DNA from: Macrosoma leucophasiata
Taxonomy: Eukaryota > Arthropoda > Insecta > Lepidoptera > Hedylidae
Direction of reading: 5' to 3'
DNA length: 64,000 bases
Assembly (NCBI GenBank): GCA_036365455.1
Contig: JAWQUS010000022.1
Span: 3,968,001 to 4,032,000, forward strand
The notes under the pieces were generated by a model. It worked only from the letters and a program-made list of their open reading frames with translations. It was not told where the DNA came from and did no database searches. Below are positions 33,470-44,082 of the stretch, piece after piece (within the stretch, counting starts at the first letter, position 1; each line of letters starts with the position of its first letter). The translations under genes were made by a program, and so were the position numbers.

Positions 33470-33840
33470 AGCGCGTATTGCTCCGCGGCTGGTGTAGATC
33501 AGAAGCGATCTACTCGGTTAAGCGACACGGGCGCGGTTTGGTGTGTGATGAGTGACCGCTAGTAGCATATTAAAATGCGCGTTTCCGTGCTTCGGAGGGC
33601 ACGTGAAGCCGTCGGTCCCGGTTGCTATCGAGAGATAGCAGTCGTTAAATCTTGTCGGAGGCTTTATGGGTGGTTTGAAAACATCCGACAGCGGGCTGGC
33701 CACTAACCCTCATCTCCATCAACCCGCATTGGAGCAGCGTGTTGGAGTAAGCTCCAAGCTCCTCCCCTCCTAAGAAGGGAAGATTCTCGTGCCCAGTAGT
33801 GGGACATATCAAGGGTTGCCATTATTATTATTCTTATTAT
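33470..33840 (+). mobile_element. 5S rRNA-derived SINE, copy C
   Basis: Plus strand; GCGGCTGGTGTAGATC head, GTTAAGC, GGGCGCGGT, GAGTGACCGCTAG, ends GGGTTGCCATTATTATTATT. More diverged in the 5S-like part than copy G. Confidence 0.83.
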
Positions 33841-33876
33841 AATCTTTTATCTGATTCAGGAATCAGATAAAAGATT
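33841..33876. repeat. Perfect 16-17 bp palindrome after SINE tail
   Basis: AATCTTTTATCTGATT, a 4-base centre, then AATCAGATAAAAGATT, immediately downstream of copy C. Confidence 0.85.
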
Positions 33877-34087
33877 GAGGAGACGGGGAAAATTGGGTTT
33901 ATTTCAGTTGGATGAATATATAGAATAGAATATATATACAGCCTGTAGATATTTTCATCAAAATTATAATTCTAATATTAATACGTTACCTGACACTTCT
34001 CACACTGCATGTACTTTAACTATAGCAGAAATAATGATACTAACACCTACATGAAACACGAAAGTTACATTTATAACATAAAAAGCA

Positions 34088-34290
34088 ATCTGTCACTCCA
34101 CCGTAAAGGTAAGCCCAAGGAAACAGGGGCCCGCAGGCAAAAAACCCTTTACCCTTCGCCTACATGACAGGGGAAAACTAGTTATGTCCGCTTTAAACTG
34201 CAGCTTCAAAGACAAAGTGTGTCTGTCAACGTCATACACGAGTATGAAAGGTCCTTAATGGGATGTCTGTTCTGGGCTGACGCGGAGGTG
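34088..34290. repeat. Direct repeat W, copy 1
   Basis: CACTCCACCGTAAAGGTAAG...AACTAGTTATGTCCGCTTTA...CGAGTATGAAAGGTCCTTAA; copy 2 at 34770. Confidence 0.85.
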
Positions 34291-34409
34291 GGCTGAGCTG
34301 ACACAAAGAACTGAGCCGTAGTTTATTTTTATATGTGTAATATTCAATTCTAATATATGATCCAACTAACGTTATCTATATAACAAAGGTTTTCAATAAC
34401 CTGAGTACA

Positions 34410-34620
34410 AGAGTCCCACTGCTGGGCACGAGTCTCTCCTTTTTGGGGGGAGGCCTGGAGCTTACTCCAATGCGGGTTGGCGGAGATACAGGTTGGTGGC
34501 CAACCCGCTGTCGGATGTTTTTAAACCACCCATAAGGTCTCCGACGAGGTTTTAACGACTGTTATCTATCGATAGCAACCGGGACCGACGGTTTAACGTG
34601 TCCTCCGAAGCACGGAAACA
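34410..34620 (-). mobile_element. 5S rRNA-derived SINE, copy D, truncated
   Basis: Has the 3' body (CGAGTCTCTCC, CGGATGTTTTTAAACC, CTATCGATAGCAACCGG) but stops at GAAGCACGGAAAC, so the 5S-like head is missing. Confidence 0.8.
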
Positions 34621-34769
34621 GTGAGAGTCATAAGTATTGTACAGAGAGTCCAAAAGTACGATAATTTTAGATATTGTGTTGATAATCTTATCATGATATC
34701 TTTACAAACATTCTATACAAGAAAAAAAAATATAAATATGAAAATTATGTCTATTACAATTATCAAAAC

Positions 34770-34975
34770 ATTCCGTCAATCCGGCGTAAAGGTAAGCTGG
34801 AGGAAACAGAGACCCGCGGGCAAAAACCGTCTCCTTTTGCGGATATGACAGAGGAAAACTAGTTATGTCCGCTTTAAACTGCAGCTTCAAAGACAAAGTG
34901 TGTCTGTCAATGTCATACACGAGTATGAAAGGTCCTTAATAGGATGTCGCTTCTGGTGACGCGGGGGACGCACAC
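34770..34975. repeat. Direct repeat W, copy 2
   Basis: Matches 34088-34290 over AACTAGTTATGTCCGCTTTA and ACACGAGTATGAAAGGTCC. The two copies bracket SINE copy D. Confidence 0.85.
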
Positions 34976-35111
34976 AGTTCCATGTCGCAGCTTTTTTCAA
35001 TTTGTATTCTATTATACGATAGATACTTTATTGTTATATGTTCTAAAAATAAGTATTTTCTCAGAGTACTAACCAGCAGTGTTACGGAGTAAACAGTTAT
35101 CTATATACATA

Positions 35112-35297
35112 CTAGCGGCCCGCCCCGGCTTCGCCCGCGCTACTCTGCTCCTATTAGTCATAGCGTAATGTAAGCTATCCTATCTCTCAAGTTGGATCGA
35201 ACTGCACATGGTGTGAGAATTTTATTATAATCGGTTAAGTGGTTTAGGAGTCCATTGAGGACAAACATTGTGACACGAGATTTATGTATATTAAGAT
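35112..35297 (-). mobile_element. Helitron-like element, family H2
   Basis: CTAGCGGCCCGCCCCGGCTT at the 3' end on the minus strand, CTCCTATTAGTCATAGCG inside. It runs directly into an H3 copy. Confidence 0.68.
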
Positions 35298-35545
35298 ATA
35301 TAAAAATCAATTGCTGTTCGTTAGTCTCGCTAAAACTCGAGAACGGCGTTACCGATTTGGCTAATTTTGGTTTTGAATGATTTTTAGAAGTCCAGGAAAG
35401 GTTTAAAAGGTAAGAAAATATGAAGAAATTGAAGGGAAATAGTAAAAACCACAATTTCATTTGTCCATACAAATAGTCCGTATCTATCAAACCTTTGACA
35501 CATTATTTCATTCTGATGCAATACGAAGTTTGCCGGGTCAGCTAG
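35298..35545 (+). mobile_element. Helitron-like element, family H3
   Basis: TATAAAAATCAATTGCTGTT to GCCGGGTCAGCTAG, followed by T. Confidence 0.78.
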
Positions 35546-35599
35546 TTGCAAATAAATATATTTATCAAAGCAAAAGGTCACTCACTTTTACTATCAAGT

Positions 35600-35850
35600 G
35601 CTAGGAGTTTAAAATTTTACCTGGGGCAGAGAATACACTTCGACGTCCCGCTCGATTTCCCCGCATCACCCAACCTCTTCCCCTCTTATGGGCGACGGTT
35701 GGTATTTTCTACGTGCTACGCACACAGACATCAATCAGTGCACGTGTAAATACACGTCACTGATTGATGTCTGTGTAATAGAGACCAAATTAAGCGTTTG
35801 TATGGAATTTAGGCGGAGTGTCCGCCTGGGGTTTTTTTTAGGATGTACTC
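35600..35850. repeat. Dispersed repeat X, uninterrupted copy
   Basis: Contains ATACACTTCGACGTCCCGC, the empty-site form of the target of the 641-bp element, and the palindromic stretch CAGACATCAATCAGTG...CACTGATTGATGTCTG. Confidence 0.78.
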
Positions 35851-36001
35851 ACTATGACGGGATTTTACGGAATTCGTAAGTAAGGTATCGAGACAGTAGC
35901 GGCCTGTTACCACCAAACTATCGGCATATTACTGCGTCTTATAATTATAACTACCAGGCCATCACTGTTTCTCTCGGGTCCTAAGTCCCGGATCGGAGGC
36001 T

Positions 36002-36286
36002 TTTTTTTATGTAATGGAAGTGGCAAACAAGCATGCAGTTCACATTGGTGTTAAGTGATGACTGCAGCCTATAGATACCCACACAAATACCAAGGTCAAA
36101 ATGCAGATGCGTTACCACTCCTGAGGCCTAAGGTGTTATGCCTCTGTGCCGGAAATTACAGGGCCGTACTTTACCACCTGACCGGAATACGATAGTGTTG
36201 AACACTACCATTTAGCGGCAAGTATATTAGGTAATGCGGTGGTGCCTACGCCCGCGAGCTCCGTCACTGGAGCTCTACCACCAGTG
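36002..36286 (-). mobile_element. Family M element, near full length
   Basis: TTTTTTTTATGTAATGGAAG to GGAGCTCTACCACCAGTG. Confidence 0.88.
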
Positions 36287-36317
36287 AAAACTAAGCGTGT
36301 TTATTTAATATCTTTTA

Positions 36318-36506
36318 TCCCTTACGCTATTGGGATTTCCCATTCTTTTTTTGGAGTTTGGTAATGTGGGTGATAGCAATAGGTTTGCAATCAGTTACGT
36401 GGTCCAAAAAGTACCTAACATTCGAATTGTGGGTTATACTTGAATGCATGCATTTACCTCTGCCTACCCTTTCGGGGATTACTTGCGTAAAGTTACGTTC
36501 GTCGTT
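36318..36506 (+). mobile_element. tRNA-derived SINE, family T2, 3' part
   Basis: Lacks the tRNA-like head. ATTGGGATTTCCCATTC, GGAGTTTGGTAATGTG, TTGAATGCATGCATTTACC, TTTCGGGGATTAC are recognisable. Confidence 0.7.
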
Positions 36507-37084
36507 ATAATACGCATGAATGACGCAAAGGATTTGGATAAATAGACACAACATTTGAATTTGAACCCACTATCCCTAGCATTCAACCCTACTGTAACTT
36601 AACACTTTCGGTAATAAAAAAGGCAGGGCGAGAAGCAATATTTCAAATGTAATCGTATTTACAATAAACATTATTCGATTTGTCGGTTTCTAATTTGTTA
36701 GGGGTTGGCTTCTCTACCCCATTCGTGTATATTAATGACTTATGACAATTTTTTGAAAAAACTTCCAACTGCCGCTTTTAGACCAGCGGACCACGCTTTT
36801 TTACCAAAGCAGCTTGATCGCTTTTTAGGGACTAGTACGCAAAGGGTATAAACGGACTCGCACGACTCTTTCCCAGCCATCTCCCCATCACGTTCCTGTC
36901 AAACAGCCGAACTACCGTTAGGCGGCTGGGGATAGGGTGCGGAGCTGATGATGTTCCCATTTCAGTCGTCTCCTCAACACAACAGTGAGAGACAGTCAGA
37001 ACCACGCCAAATACAAAACGCTGCTACTTCGTTGGATTCCTCGATGTGAGCCCAATACCGGGTGCTAAACTAGCCCACCGCGAC
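36507..37084. other. No gene; possible LINE remnant
   Basis: CTCAACACAACAGTGAGAGACAG and CAATACCGGGTGCTAAACT near 36970-37070 look like degraded 5' sequence of a LINE. Not provable by eye. Confidence 0.35.
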
Positions 37085-37375
37085 AAGGCGGCAATCCTGG
37101 TTGGCGAACAGTTCGACCGCCTTACTTAATTGATCATAACCGGTGATCCTTGGACCACTGATGGTCCTCAAACGTGTGTTATCATTGTCTACACGCACTG
37201 GTCTTGAGACACTGCGGTAAATTGGACGAGAAGGTGTATCGTAGCTTCCCGAACGCTGCCTTGAATTCGGCGGTTGACCTCTTTTTCGAAGTTGGACCCG
37301 AACTGGAACGAAATTTTCTTCAATTTTCGGCTACGAAATATACGATGACTCGACCTGTTTATCTGTAATCAGTAT
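37085..37375 (-). mobile_element. RTE-like LINE ORF2 fragment
   Basis: On the minus strand two frames give NFEKEVNRRIQ and then AFGKLRYTFSSNLPQCLKT, which in RTE-type ORF2 proteins are consecutive after the RT core. A frameshift separates them here, and stops follow. The plus-strand frame at 37174 is a shadow. Confidence 0.68.
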
Positions 37376-38021
37376 TCGCTTAAATTATTTTAATGGTATC
37401 TACTGTACATGTCAGTAACCAAAAACATAATACATCGATACGGCGGCTACAATTATCGAGAGAGGACGGCAATCAAATAATACATTCATAAATCATCAAC
37501 CCTAACCTAACGGGTCGGATTACAACAATTTTGGTATAGTGATGTGAGCTCGATAATTAGACGTGTCGATAAATCATTTCCTTTTGTTGTGGGGACAATT
37601 TTCTGTTACTTTTGAGATGAGAACGTAATTATGTTTGGCTTGTGTGTAAAACAATCGAGAAGTTTCTGGGGAAGACTACAGACAACTAAGACAAGAGTTA
37701 AGGTTTGCTGATTTGATTGAAATTGATTTTTATCTATTATAATTTTGTTTCGACATACACGATGTCCAAGCAAACATTTTGGTACATAAAAAAAAATGAT
37801 TTAGGTTAGGGATAGGACATGGTTAGGTATAATATTTCTAAGGAAAATAACTGCTATAGGTACCTGCCCACTTGACCTCACGGACATCTTATACGATGGT
37901 AATAAAAGCTTTAGTATTATGTCATTGAATTTGAATAAGCGGGCAATTTCCTGACTGTACACTGAAAAAGAACCATTTAATTTTAAAAGATGCCACTTAT
38001 GAATTTAAACATAATTTCACG
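37376..38021. other. No gene or clear repeat seen
   Basis: AT-rich; short ORFs only. Confidence 0.45.
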
Positions 38022-38202
38022 CTTTCGGGGTCTACTACTACCTATGCTAAGATCCTGGTTTTGTGCTTTTGGGATTATTCCATTTTATAGAAATTTCTCG
38101 GATTTTGGTAATGCGTCCGATTGTAGGTCACACCAAGTTTGTGTGTCTACTTGAATGCATGTTTTTCCTCCGCCTGAATTCAGGCGTAAACTTAAGTTAC
38201 TT
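38022..38202 (+). mobile_element. tRNA-derived SINE, family T2, old fragment
   Basis: TTTTGGGATTATTCCATTTT, GGATTTTGGTAATGCG, TACTTGAATGCATG, CCTCCGCCTGAATTC. Head unrecognisable. Confidence 0.6.
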
Positions 38203-38346
38203 AATGCAACTATGTCACCAGTTGTCAGTTATTGAAAAATGAATCAACCCTAAACGAAACCTCTACAAAAATATCGACCAGAACAACAACTATTCTTTGT
38301 TGAATTTAACATTAATGTAACATTATGTAAACTATTTAGTTTCCCG

Positions 38347-38425
38347 CCTCCTCCAGTTCTCATCCCGAGAAGGGGAGAGACTCGTGCCCAGCAGTGGGAC
38401 GTATCAAGGGTTGCCATTATTAATA
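38347..38425 (+). mobile_element. 5S rRNA-derived SINE, copy E, 3' tail only
   Basis: GAGAGACTCGTGCCCAGCAG, GGGTTGCCATTATTAAT. About 80 bp. Confidence 0.75.
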
Positions 38426-38436
38426 TTTATTTGGTT

Positions 38437-38655
38437 TAGTCCACGGTTAGTCCAGCGGTGTGAGACGACCGTTTGATTCGAAGGGTCGGGGGTATCGACC
38501 CCCGCACTGGGACAAAATTTGTAATTTTTTTTATAATTTGTATGGCCTACAGATATTTGTTTCGGGTCTGGATGTTTGTGTATGTGTTGTATGTGTACGA
38601 CACAGCTTTATATCTAGTGTGGGGCTGTGAGAGTAAGCGTATTTTTATTTTATTT
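38437..38655 (+). mobile_element. tRNA-derived SINE, family T1
   Basis: CCACGGTTAGTCCAGCGGTG head. T arm altered (GGGGGTATCGACCCCCG), with a 16-bp insertion in the body (TTTGTAATTTTTTTTATAAT region). Confidence 0.82.
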
Positions 38656-39052
38656 GGTGAACCCTTAATTTTCCGCACAAACGTATTCAGACTATTCAGC
38701 TCCGAGAAGGCAATAATTAACGTCGTTGATAAAATATTGGATGATAATGTAGACGCATCACGAGATATAAACACTCATTAAACTGTTAATTAATGCACGA
38801 AGACAAATAACTGTTGGATATATTCAAATTTGGAAGTGGATTGTAATTTATTGAGGTACGGTATTTAGGCCATTTCGTCATTGCAAAAACTCAGTCTGGG
38901 GGAGACATGAAAAGCTGTCAGCTTTCACAAATTTATCTAATCCTACTCTCTGACACAGCTCAAAACACAACTGTACATATTTTCATCAATTTTGTGTTTT
39001 GAGCACAAGGTACCACTACACTACTACACTATACCACTACATATTACCTGTG

Positions 39053-39206
39053 TCGTCCGTGTACATACACTAGATATAAACATAGAAACACCCAGACCTG
39101 TAAATATTTGTGGGCCACACAACTATTTATCCCAGTGGGTGGATCAAACCCGTGACCTTTAGGTTTAAGCGGCCATTACTTGCGGCCATTGCTGTACCAA
39201 CTAGTA
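39053..39206 (-). mobile_element. tRNA-derived SINE, other family (T4)
   Basis: On the minus strand: TAGTTGGTACAGCAATGGCC (box A-like), ACGGGTTTGATCCACCC (box B), then TATTTACAGGTCTGGGTG. The body resembles T1 but the head differs. Confidence 0.65.
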
Positions 39207-40207
39207 TTAATAATTGTTAGTAAATATTTTGGAAAATACTTTTTATCCATCAGTAAAAATTGTAGAAGTAATAAATTAAGCTACTCAATCAATTGCTGGT
39301 TTTAAAAAAAATTGTAAAACCACATAACAAAAAATAATATGGCGGTTCCTTTTTGGTCAAAGAGTTCAAAGACGCTGTTGCTGATTTATTTAATTACATT
39401 CACAATCGTACAGATAAAATATCCACATTCGATTGTCGGTTAAAAAGAGCTCAAAGAAATTTAAACAAAACGACCAGAATCAGCGAAAGGGACTGACAAG
39501 TGACAGGTGACAGCTGACTTTTTTCGAGCCAAGAATCGGGCGTAGACCACGATGCCATTTATCAAGTTTGAGACAGTGCTCTTTTATTCGATTTTTTTTG
39601 TTTTAAACAATATCTTTAACTTACTGCTTTTGGTTGATGTTGAAAATAAAACTTTAATTTTGTTCGCGATAATTACCTAATAGATGTTTGCTTTTTCTTT
39701 TTAAAACTATCAAAATGTAAAGCTGCTTCTTTTTTAAGTTGTATGAACGGACAAACTGCTGTTCGGATTTCGATTTTATATTGACTTATAGTTTATAATT
39801 ATTTCGACTTTATTTGGGACGAATTTGTAAGAAAAGCTTATATTATTCGAAATCCCAATTCCTTCTCGTTGGTTTGCCATTTACATAACTCATAAAAACA
39901 AGTAGGTACCTACCTAACGGTATAAAAATATGTAAGTACAATAAAATTAAAATTTTTCGTTATCGACATATTGTTTTATCGACAGTCCGTCACTAAACAA
40001 GCTCGCATTATAATAGGCGTTTTGTTTACATGTCCACTGAAGGGGAAGTCAACGCCGAAACTAACGGCCTATGTACAATTGTCGCACGTTTGAAAATGCA
40101 CTTTAATGCAATAAAATAAAACACAAATTCTGTTATGTACGACAGGACTGTTTTCCATGCGTTCCGTCAAATTGAAACGTCACAAGTGACAATACTGTCA
40201 TTGTAAA
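39207..40207. other. No repeat recognised; possible promoter region at the right
   Basis: The most single-copy-looking kilobase of the window. GACTGACAAGTGACAGGTGACAG (39490) and GTCACAAGTGACAATACTGTCA (40180) resemble motifs near lepidopteran transcription starts. No long frame. Confidence 0.45.
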
Positions 40208-40414
40208 ATGAACTTAAATATGAAATTGATAGGGGTTAGTGTAGGAATATTTTCGTTCGGTGTTTACGTGGGCAGTTTCGAGCGATTTTGGAGGCAAGTA
40301 AGATCAATAACACAAATTGAGTTCCCAGCACCTATCTCCTATGAAGTTAAGAGAGGTTTTTTCACCATGGACAATATTTTCGATTGCCGTATTGAAGAGA
40401 ATTCTCTTCTCTAG
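40208..40414 (+). CDS. Small hypothetical protein or first exon
   Basis: A 68-codon frame starting MNLNMKLIGVSVGIFSFGVY. Residues 7-21 are hydrophobic and followed by ERFWR, as in a short N-terminal membrane anchor or mitochondrial import signal. I do not recognise the protein. The ATG follows GTCATTGTAAA and is not in any of the window's repeats. CAA|GTAAGA at 40295-40303 fits a splice donor, so codons 1-30 might be exon 1 and the rest intron. The stop TAG (40412-40414) directly abuts a 62-bp hairpin, so the end may be altered by an insertion. Could be chance; nothing else here looks more like a host gene. Confidence 0.35.
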   Translation: MNLNMKLIGVSVGIFSFGVYVGSFERFWRQVRSITQIEFPAPISYEVKRGFFTMDNIFDCRIEENSLL

Positions 40415-40476
40415 AAATCCAATTCATTAAATGACTTAAATTAAATTTCATTTAAGTAATTTAATGAATTGGATTT
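40415..40476. repeat. 62-bp near-perfect hairpin
   Basis: AAATCCAATTCATTAAATGA and its inverse with one mismatch across about 27-bp arms. It could be a small MITE or a transcript-end hairpin. Confidence 0.85.
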
Positions 40477-40560
40477 CTTTGGTCTTCATTGATGGAGTTT
40501 CAGAAAAAAATTAATGTAAGGTTTTGGTAGAACTGGTTAGAAATGGTTAGGTTAATTAAA

Positions 40561-40811
40561 CTACTGGTGGTAGAGCTCCAGTGACGGAGCTCACGGGCGT
40601 AGTCACCACCGCATTACCTAATATACTTGCCGCTAAATGGTAGTGTTCAGCACTATCGTGTTCCGGTCAGGTGGTAATGTACGGCCCTGTAATTTCCGAC
40701 ACAGAGGCATAACACCTTAGACCTCAGGAATGGTAACGCATCTGCATTTTGAGCTTGGTCTTTGTGTGGGTGTCTATAGGCTGCAGTCATCACTTAACAT
40801 CAATGTGAACT
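40561..40811 (+). mobile_element. Family M element, 3' truncated
   Basis: CTACTGGTGGTAGAGCTCCAG to AACATCAATGTGAACTG. The poly-A end is replaced by other sequence. Confidence 0.86.
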
Positions 40812-40846
40812 GGGTTCAATTCCTGCGTTGCCGCGTCAGGGAGTTA

Positions 40847-41247
40847 CACCCATATTCTAAGACGTTACTCGAAACATTCCTTGACTCACACTCAGCTGAG
40901 GACACTTTATGAGGACGCCTCGAAATCCATATTCTTAGTTGTATTTTGACAGTAACTCATGTGTACGGATTATCATAAAGATAATTCAGAAAGTCTTGAG
41001 AATCTATTTATATATAAAAAATTGGTATTTAATTATATTTTCAGACAGTTTCGACACGAAAAACTGTGAAATGTAAATAATCCTCGAAACTTCAAGGTAG
41101 GTCGTGAGGTACCTTGGAGTTTGACAGTTGCTTTCTTACCTCAAACGGAGGAGAATGTCGAGTTCACGTTATTAGTTACAACTAAGAATACCAATTCCCT
41201 TGAGTAAGGTTGAGTTAAGGTCGAGGTTACGACTTAGAATATGGGTG
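40847..41247. mobile_element. 401-bp TIR MITE with TTA target
   Basis: CACCCATATTCTAAGACG at left, inverse of CACCCATATTCTAAGTCG at right. TTA flanks both ends (40844-40846, 41248-41250), the 3-bp TWA target of PIF/Harbinger elements. Interior without ORF. Confidence 0.75.
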
Positions 41248-41250
41248 TTA

Positions 41251-41629
41251 GTCAAGTATCAATGTGTGAGACATTGAGTTTTAAATGATTATCAAAAAAA
41301 AGCGGAATTGTTGTTAAAACGGGTAAAAATGACTGTTAATCATATCATTTTATTGGATGTTTTTTGTTTGAATTGTGTTTGAGCAAATTGCGATATTGAT
41401 TATAAAAGAATTTTTTTATCAATGACATTTATCTCATTGATATGGTCTCAAATATTGTTCTCTAAATTCATTTAATGTAGATGAAGAATAAGAAAGGATT
41501 TTGCGAAATTTATCCCCTAATTTGATAAAAAGGATAAAAAATACACATTTTCTTAAAACTGCATAATTACATTTAATTTTAATTAAGGAAACACGTGCTA
41601 TAGCTTTTTTGGATATTCAATCCTTAATT
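41251..41629. other. No gene or repeat seen
   Basis: Strongly AT-rich; no long frame. Confidence 0.45.
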
Positions 41630-42071
41630 TTTACTGGTTGTAGAGCTCCAGTGACGGAGCTCGCGGGCATTGGCACCACCGCATTACCTGATATACTTGT
41701 CGCTAAATGGTACTGTTCAGCACTATCGTGTTCCGGTCAGGTGGTAATGAACGGCCCTGTAATTTCCGGCACAGAGGCATTTTTTTTTAATTTATTCATT
41801 TAACATATTTAACTATAGATACAATACATTTGTATCATTTAGCATACAAAAATCACAAAGATTTGTAGCGATGCTAAAGTCAGTCTACTTTAAGACAGCA
41901 ATATAAAATTTAGTTAGCTAAATTTACAAATTTTGCATAACATTTTAAGCCTGGTGACAACGCATCTGCATTTAGACCTCTGGTCATTGTGTTGGTGTCT
42001 ATAGGCTGCAGTCATCACTTCACATCAATGTGAACTGCACGCTTGATTGCCACTTTTATTACCTAAAAAAT
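41630..42071 (+). mobile_element. Family M element interrupted by AT-rich insert
   Basis: Outer parts TTTACTGGTTGTAGAGCTCC...CAGAGGCAT and GCATAACATTTTAAGCC...TTTTATTACCTAAAA. GCAT occurs at both sides of the insert. Confidence 0.8.
41781..41935 (-). mobile_element. Probable LINE 3' end inserted in family M
   Basis: Starts with eight or nine T, that is, a poly-A tail on the minus strand, preceded there by ATATGTTAAATGAATAAATT. No coding sequence. Confidence 0.45.
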
Positions 42072-42185
42072 GAAAAGGGTTATGGAAATTTGTATATTAC
42101 AAACTCCGAGCGGACGAAGTTGCGGGGGAAACACACACAATAATAAAAAATAATAAAACAAAATGATAAAAAAATAATTATAATA

Positions 42186-43470
42186 GGTTGGGGAAAAAGT
42201 CTTTTCGCATTATAGTATGTATGAACTTGTAATAAAATCTCTTTGGCTGTAGTATTTGTATCTGGCTGGTTTTGGTATCATTGAAAGTTAAAATTTTAAA
42301 GAACATAATTCCAAATTCAAGTTAGGCAAATGTGTGATTTTCATTTGTTTTTCGTACTGTCAAGATGAGTGAATCTAATGAAGAAATTCGATACATTTTA
42401 AAATTTTACTACAAAAAAGGTAAAAATGCAACGCAAGCCGCGAAAAACATTTGCGATGTTTATAGACCTAGTGCAGTGTCTGTGAGAGTAGCACAAATTT
42501 GGTTTAAGCGTTTTCAATCCGGAAATTTTGATGTCAAAGATGCACCTCGCTCTGGTCGCCCTATTACGGATAAAATGGATGCCATTTTTGAAAAAGTGGA
42601 GCAAGATCGACATATCAGTAGTTACGACGTAGCTGAAGAACTGAGAATTGATCACAAAACAGTTTTGGCGCATTTGAAAAAAGCTGGGTACAAAAAAAAG
42701 CTCGATATTTGGATACCTCACGAGCTGACTGAAAGAAACCTAATGAACCGTGTACTTTTTTGTGATTTGTGATTCTTTATTACGACGTAATGAAACCGAA
42801 TCATTTTTGAAGAAGCTGATAACTGGTGATGAAAAGTGGATCACGTACGACAAGAACGTGCGAAAAAGGTCGTGGTCAAAGGCCGGTCAGGCTTCACAGA
42901 CTGTGGCGAAACCCGGGTTAACTCGCAATAAGGTGATGTTGTGTGTGTGGTGGGATTGGAAGGGCATTATTCATTATGAGCTATTACCACCAGGCAGGAC
43001 TATCGATTCTGAACTCTACTGCGAACAACTGATGAGATTAAAGCAAGAAGTTGAGAGAAAGCGTCCGGAATTGATCAACAGAAGGGGTGTGGTGTTTCAT
43101 CATGATAACGCTAGAACTCACACATCTATAGCCACTCAGCAAAAATTAAGAGAGTTTGGCTGGGAGGTGTTATGCATCCGCCGTATAGTCCTGACCTTGC
43201 ACCTTCAGATTTCCACCTGTTTCGGTCTCTTCAGAATTCTTTATGCAATGTTAGGTTAACATCACGAGAGGACTGCCAAATCCACTTGTCGCGGTATTTT
43301 GATGAGAAGTCCCAAAATTTTTATAGCAATGGGATCATGTCCCTACATACAAGATGGAAAAAGGTTATCGAACAAAATGGTACATACATACTTTAGTTAA
43401 ATTTAAATAAACTCAGTTAAAAAATGTTTTGAATTATCTTAAAAAATCCGAAGAAACTTTTTCCCCAACC
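42186..43470 (+). mobile_element. mariner transposon, full length, inactivated
   Basis: 1285 bp, the usual mariner length. Inverted ends GGTTGGGGAAAAAGT... are about 26 bp with a few mismatches. TA lies just before the left end (42184-42185), and ATA follows the right. The encoded transposase is broken (next entry). Similarity of the protein to irritans-type mariners such as Hsmar2 is by recollection. Confidence 0.93.
42365..43396 (+). pseudogene. mariner transposase, two frameshifts
   Basis: The enzyme would cut and paste mariner DNA at TA in the nucleus. ATG at 42365 and stop at 43394-43396 give the family length of about 340 residues across three frames. N-terminal half: two helix-turn-helix units (AQIWFKRFQSGNFDV..., SSYDVAEELRIDHKTVLAHL), with RSGRP between. 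Catalytic part: first Asp in ITGDEKWITYD, second in VVFHHDNARTH, third in SPDLAPSDFHLF, with 34 residues between the last two (D,D34D). First break: a 7-bp tandem duplication TGTGATT (42761-42774). Second: a missing base near 43170 between WEVL and HPPYSP. All three catalytic Asp remain. Other changes are few, so it died fairly recently. Confidence 0.95.
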
Positions 43471-43875
43471 ATATTTAAGGATTAGAAAGTTGCGTACCTA
43501 CTTTGTTGCATAATACTGTCCCAGTGTGACTGAATTAGAATAGATGCAGTCACAACCAATCTAGTTCCTAGGCTACATGCATAACCTGTATACGTATGTC
43601 TGTCTGCGTACTCCGTCTGCCGGCTGTCTACCGGACAGTACGAACAAAGGGTCATTAACCGCGGCGCGTTTTTTTTTTAATATAAATTATACCATCCCTT
43701 TCATACGCTGCGTAGAGTAGCTAATATAGAAATGGATAGAGAGTTCACTTTAAAGTTGGTTATTATTTTTAAAAGAGATATTACAGCTTCAGCTGATTTG
43801 GCTGCGGTCCTGGGTCAAGTTGAATTAAAAAAAAAGAAAATACTTATTATTTTATTGAATAACCATACACTTTTT
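43471..43875. other. No gene or repeat recognised
   Basis: Contains a short run CTGTCTGCGTACTCCGTCTG and CCGGCTGTCTACCGGACAG. No frame. Confidence 0.45.
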
Positions 43876-44082
43876 CGACGACCCGGTTAGTCCAGCGGTG
43901 TGAGATGACCGTTTGATTCGAAGGGTCGCGGGTTCGATCCCCGCACCGGGACAAACATTTGTATGGCCTGCAGATATTTGTTTCGGGTCTGGGTTTTTGT
44001 GTATGTGTTGTTTGTGTACAACGGCACCCACGACACAGGTTTATACCTACTGTGGGACTGTAAGTGTAAAGGTAAAAAAAAA
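43876..44082 (+). mobile_element. tRNA-derived SINE, family T1, well preserved
   Basis: CGACGACCCGGTTAGTCCAG head, GGGTTCGATCCCCGCACCGG; body ends GTGTAAAGGTAAAAAA. Confidence 0.88.

Noticed and set aside
37174..37368. Plus-strand 64-codon frame
   Set aside because: The minus strand here encodes recognisable RTE-like LINE segments; the plus frame is a shadow.
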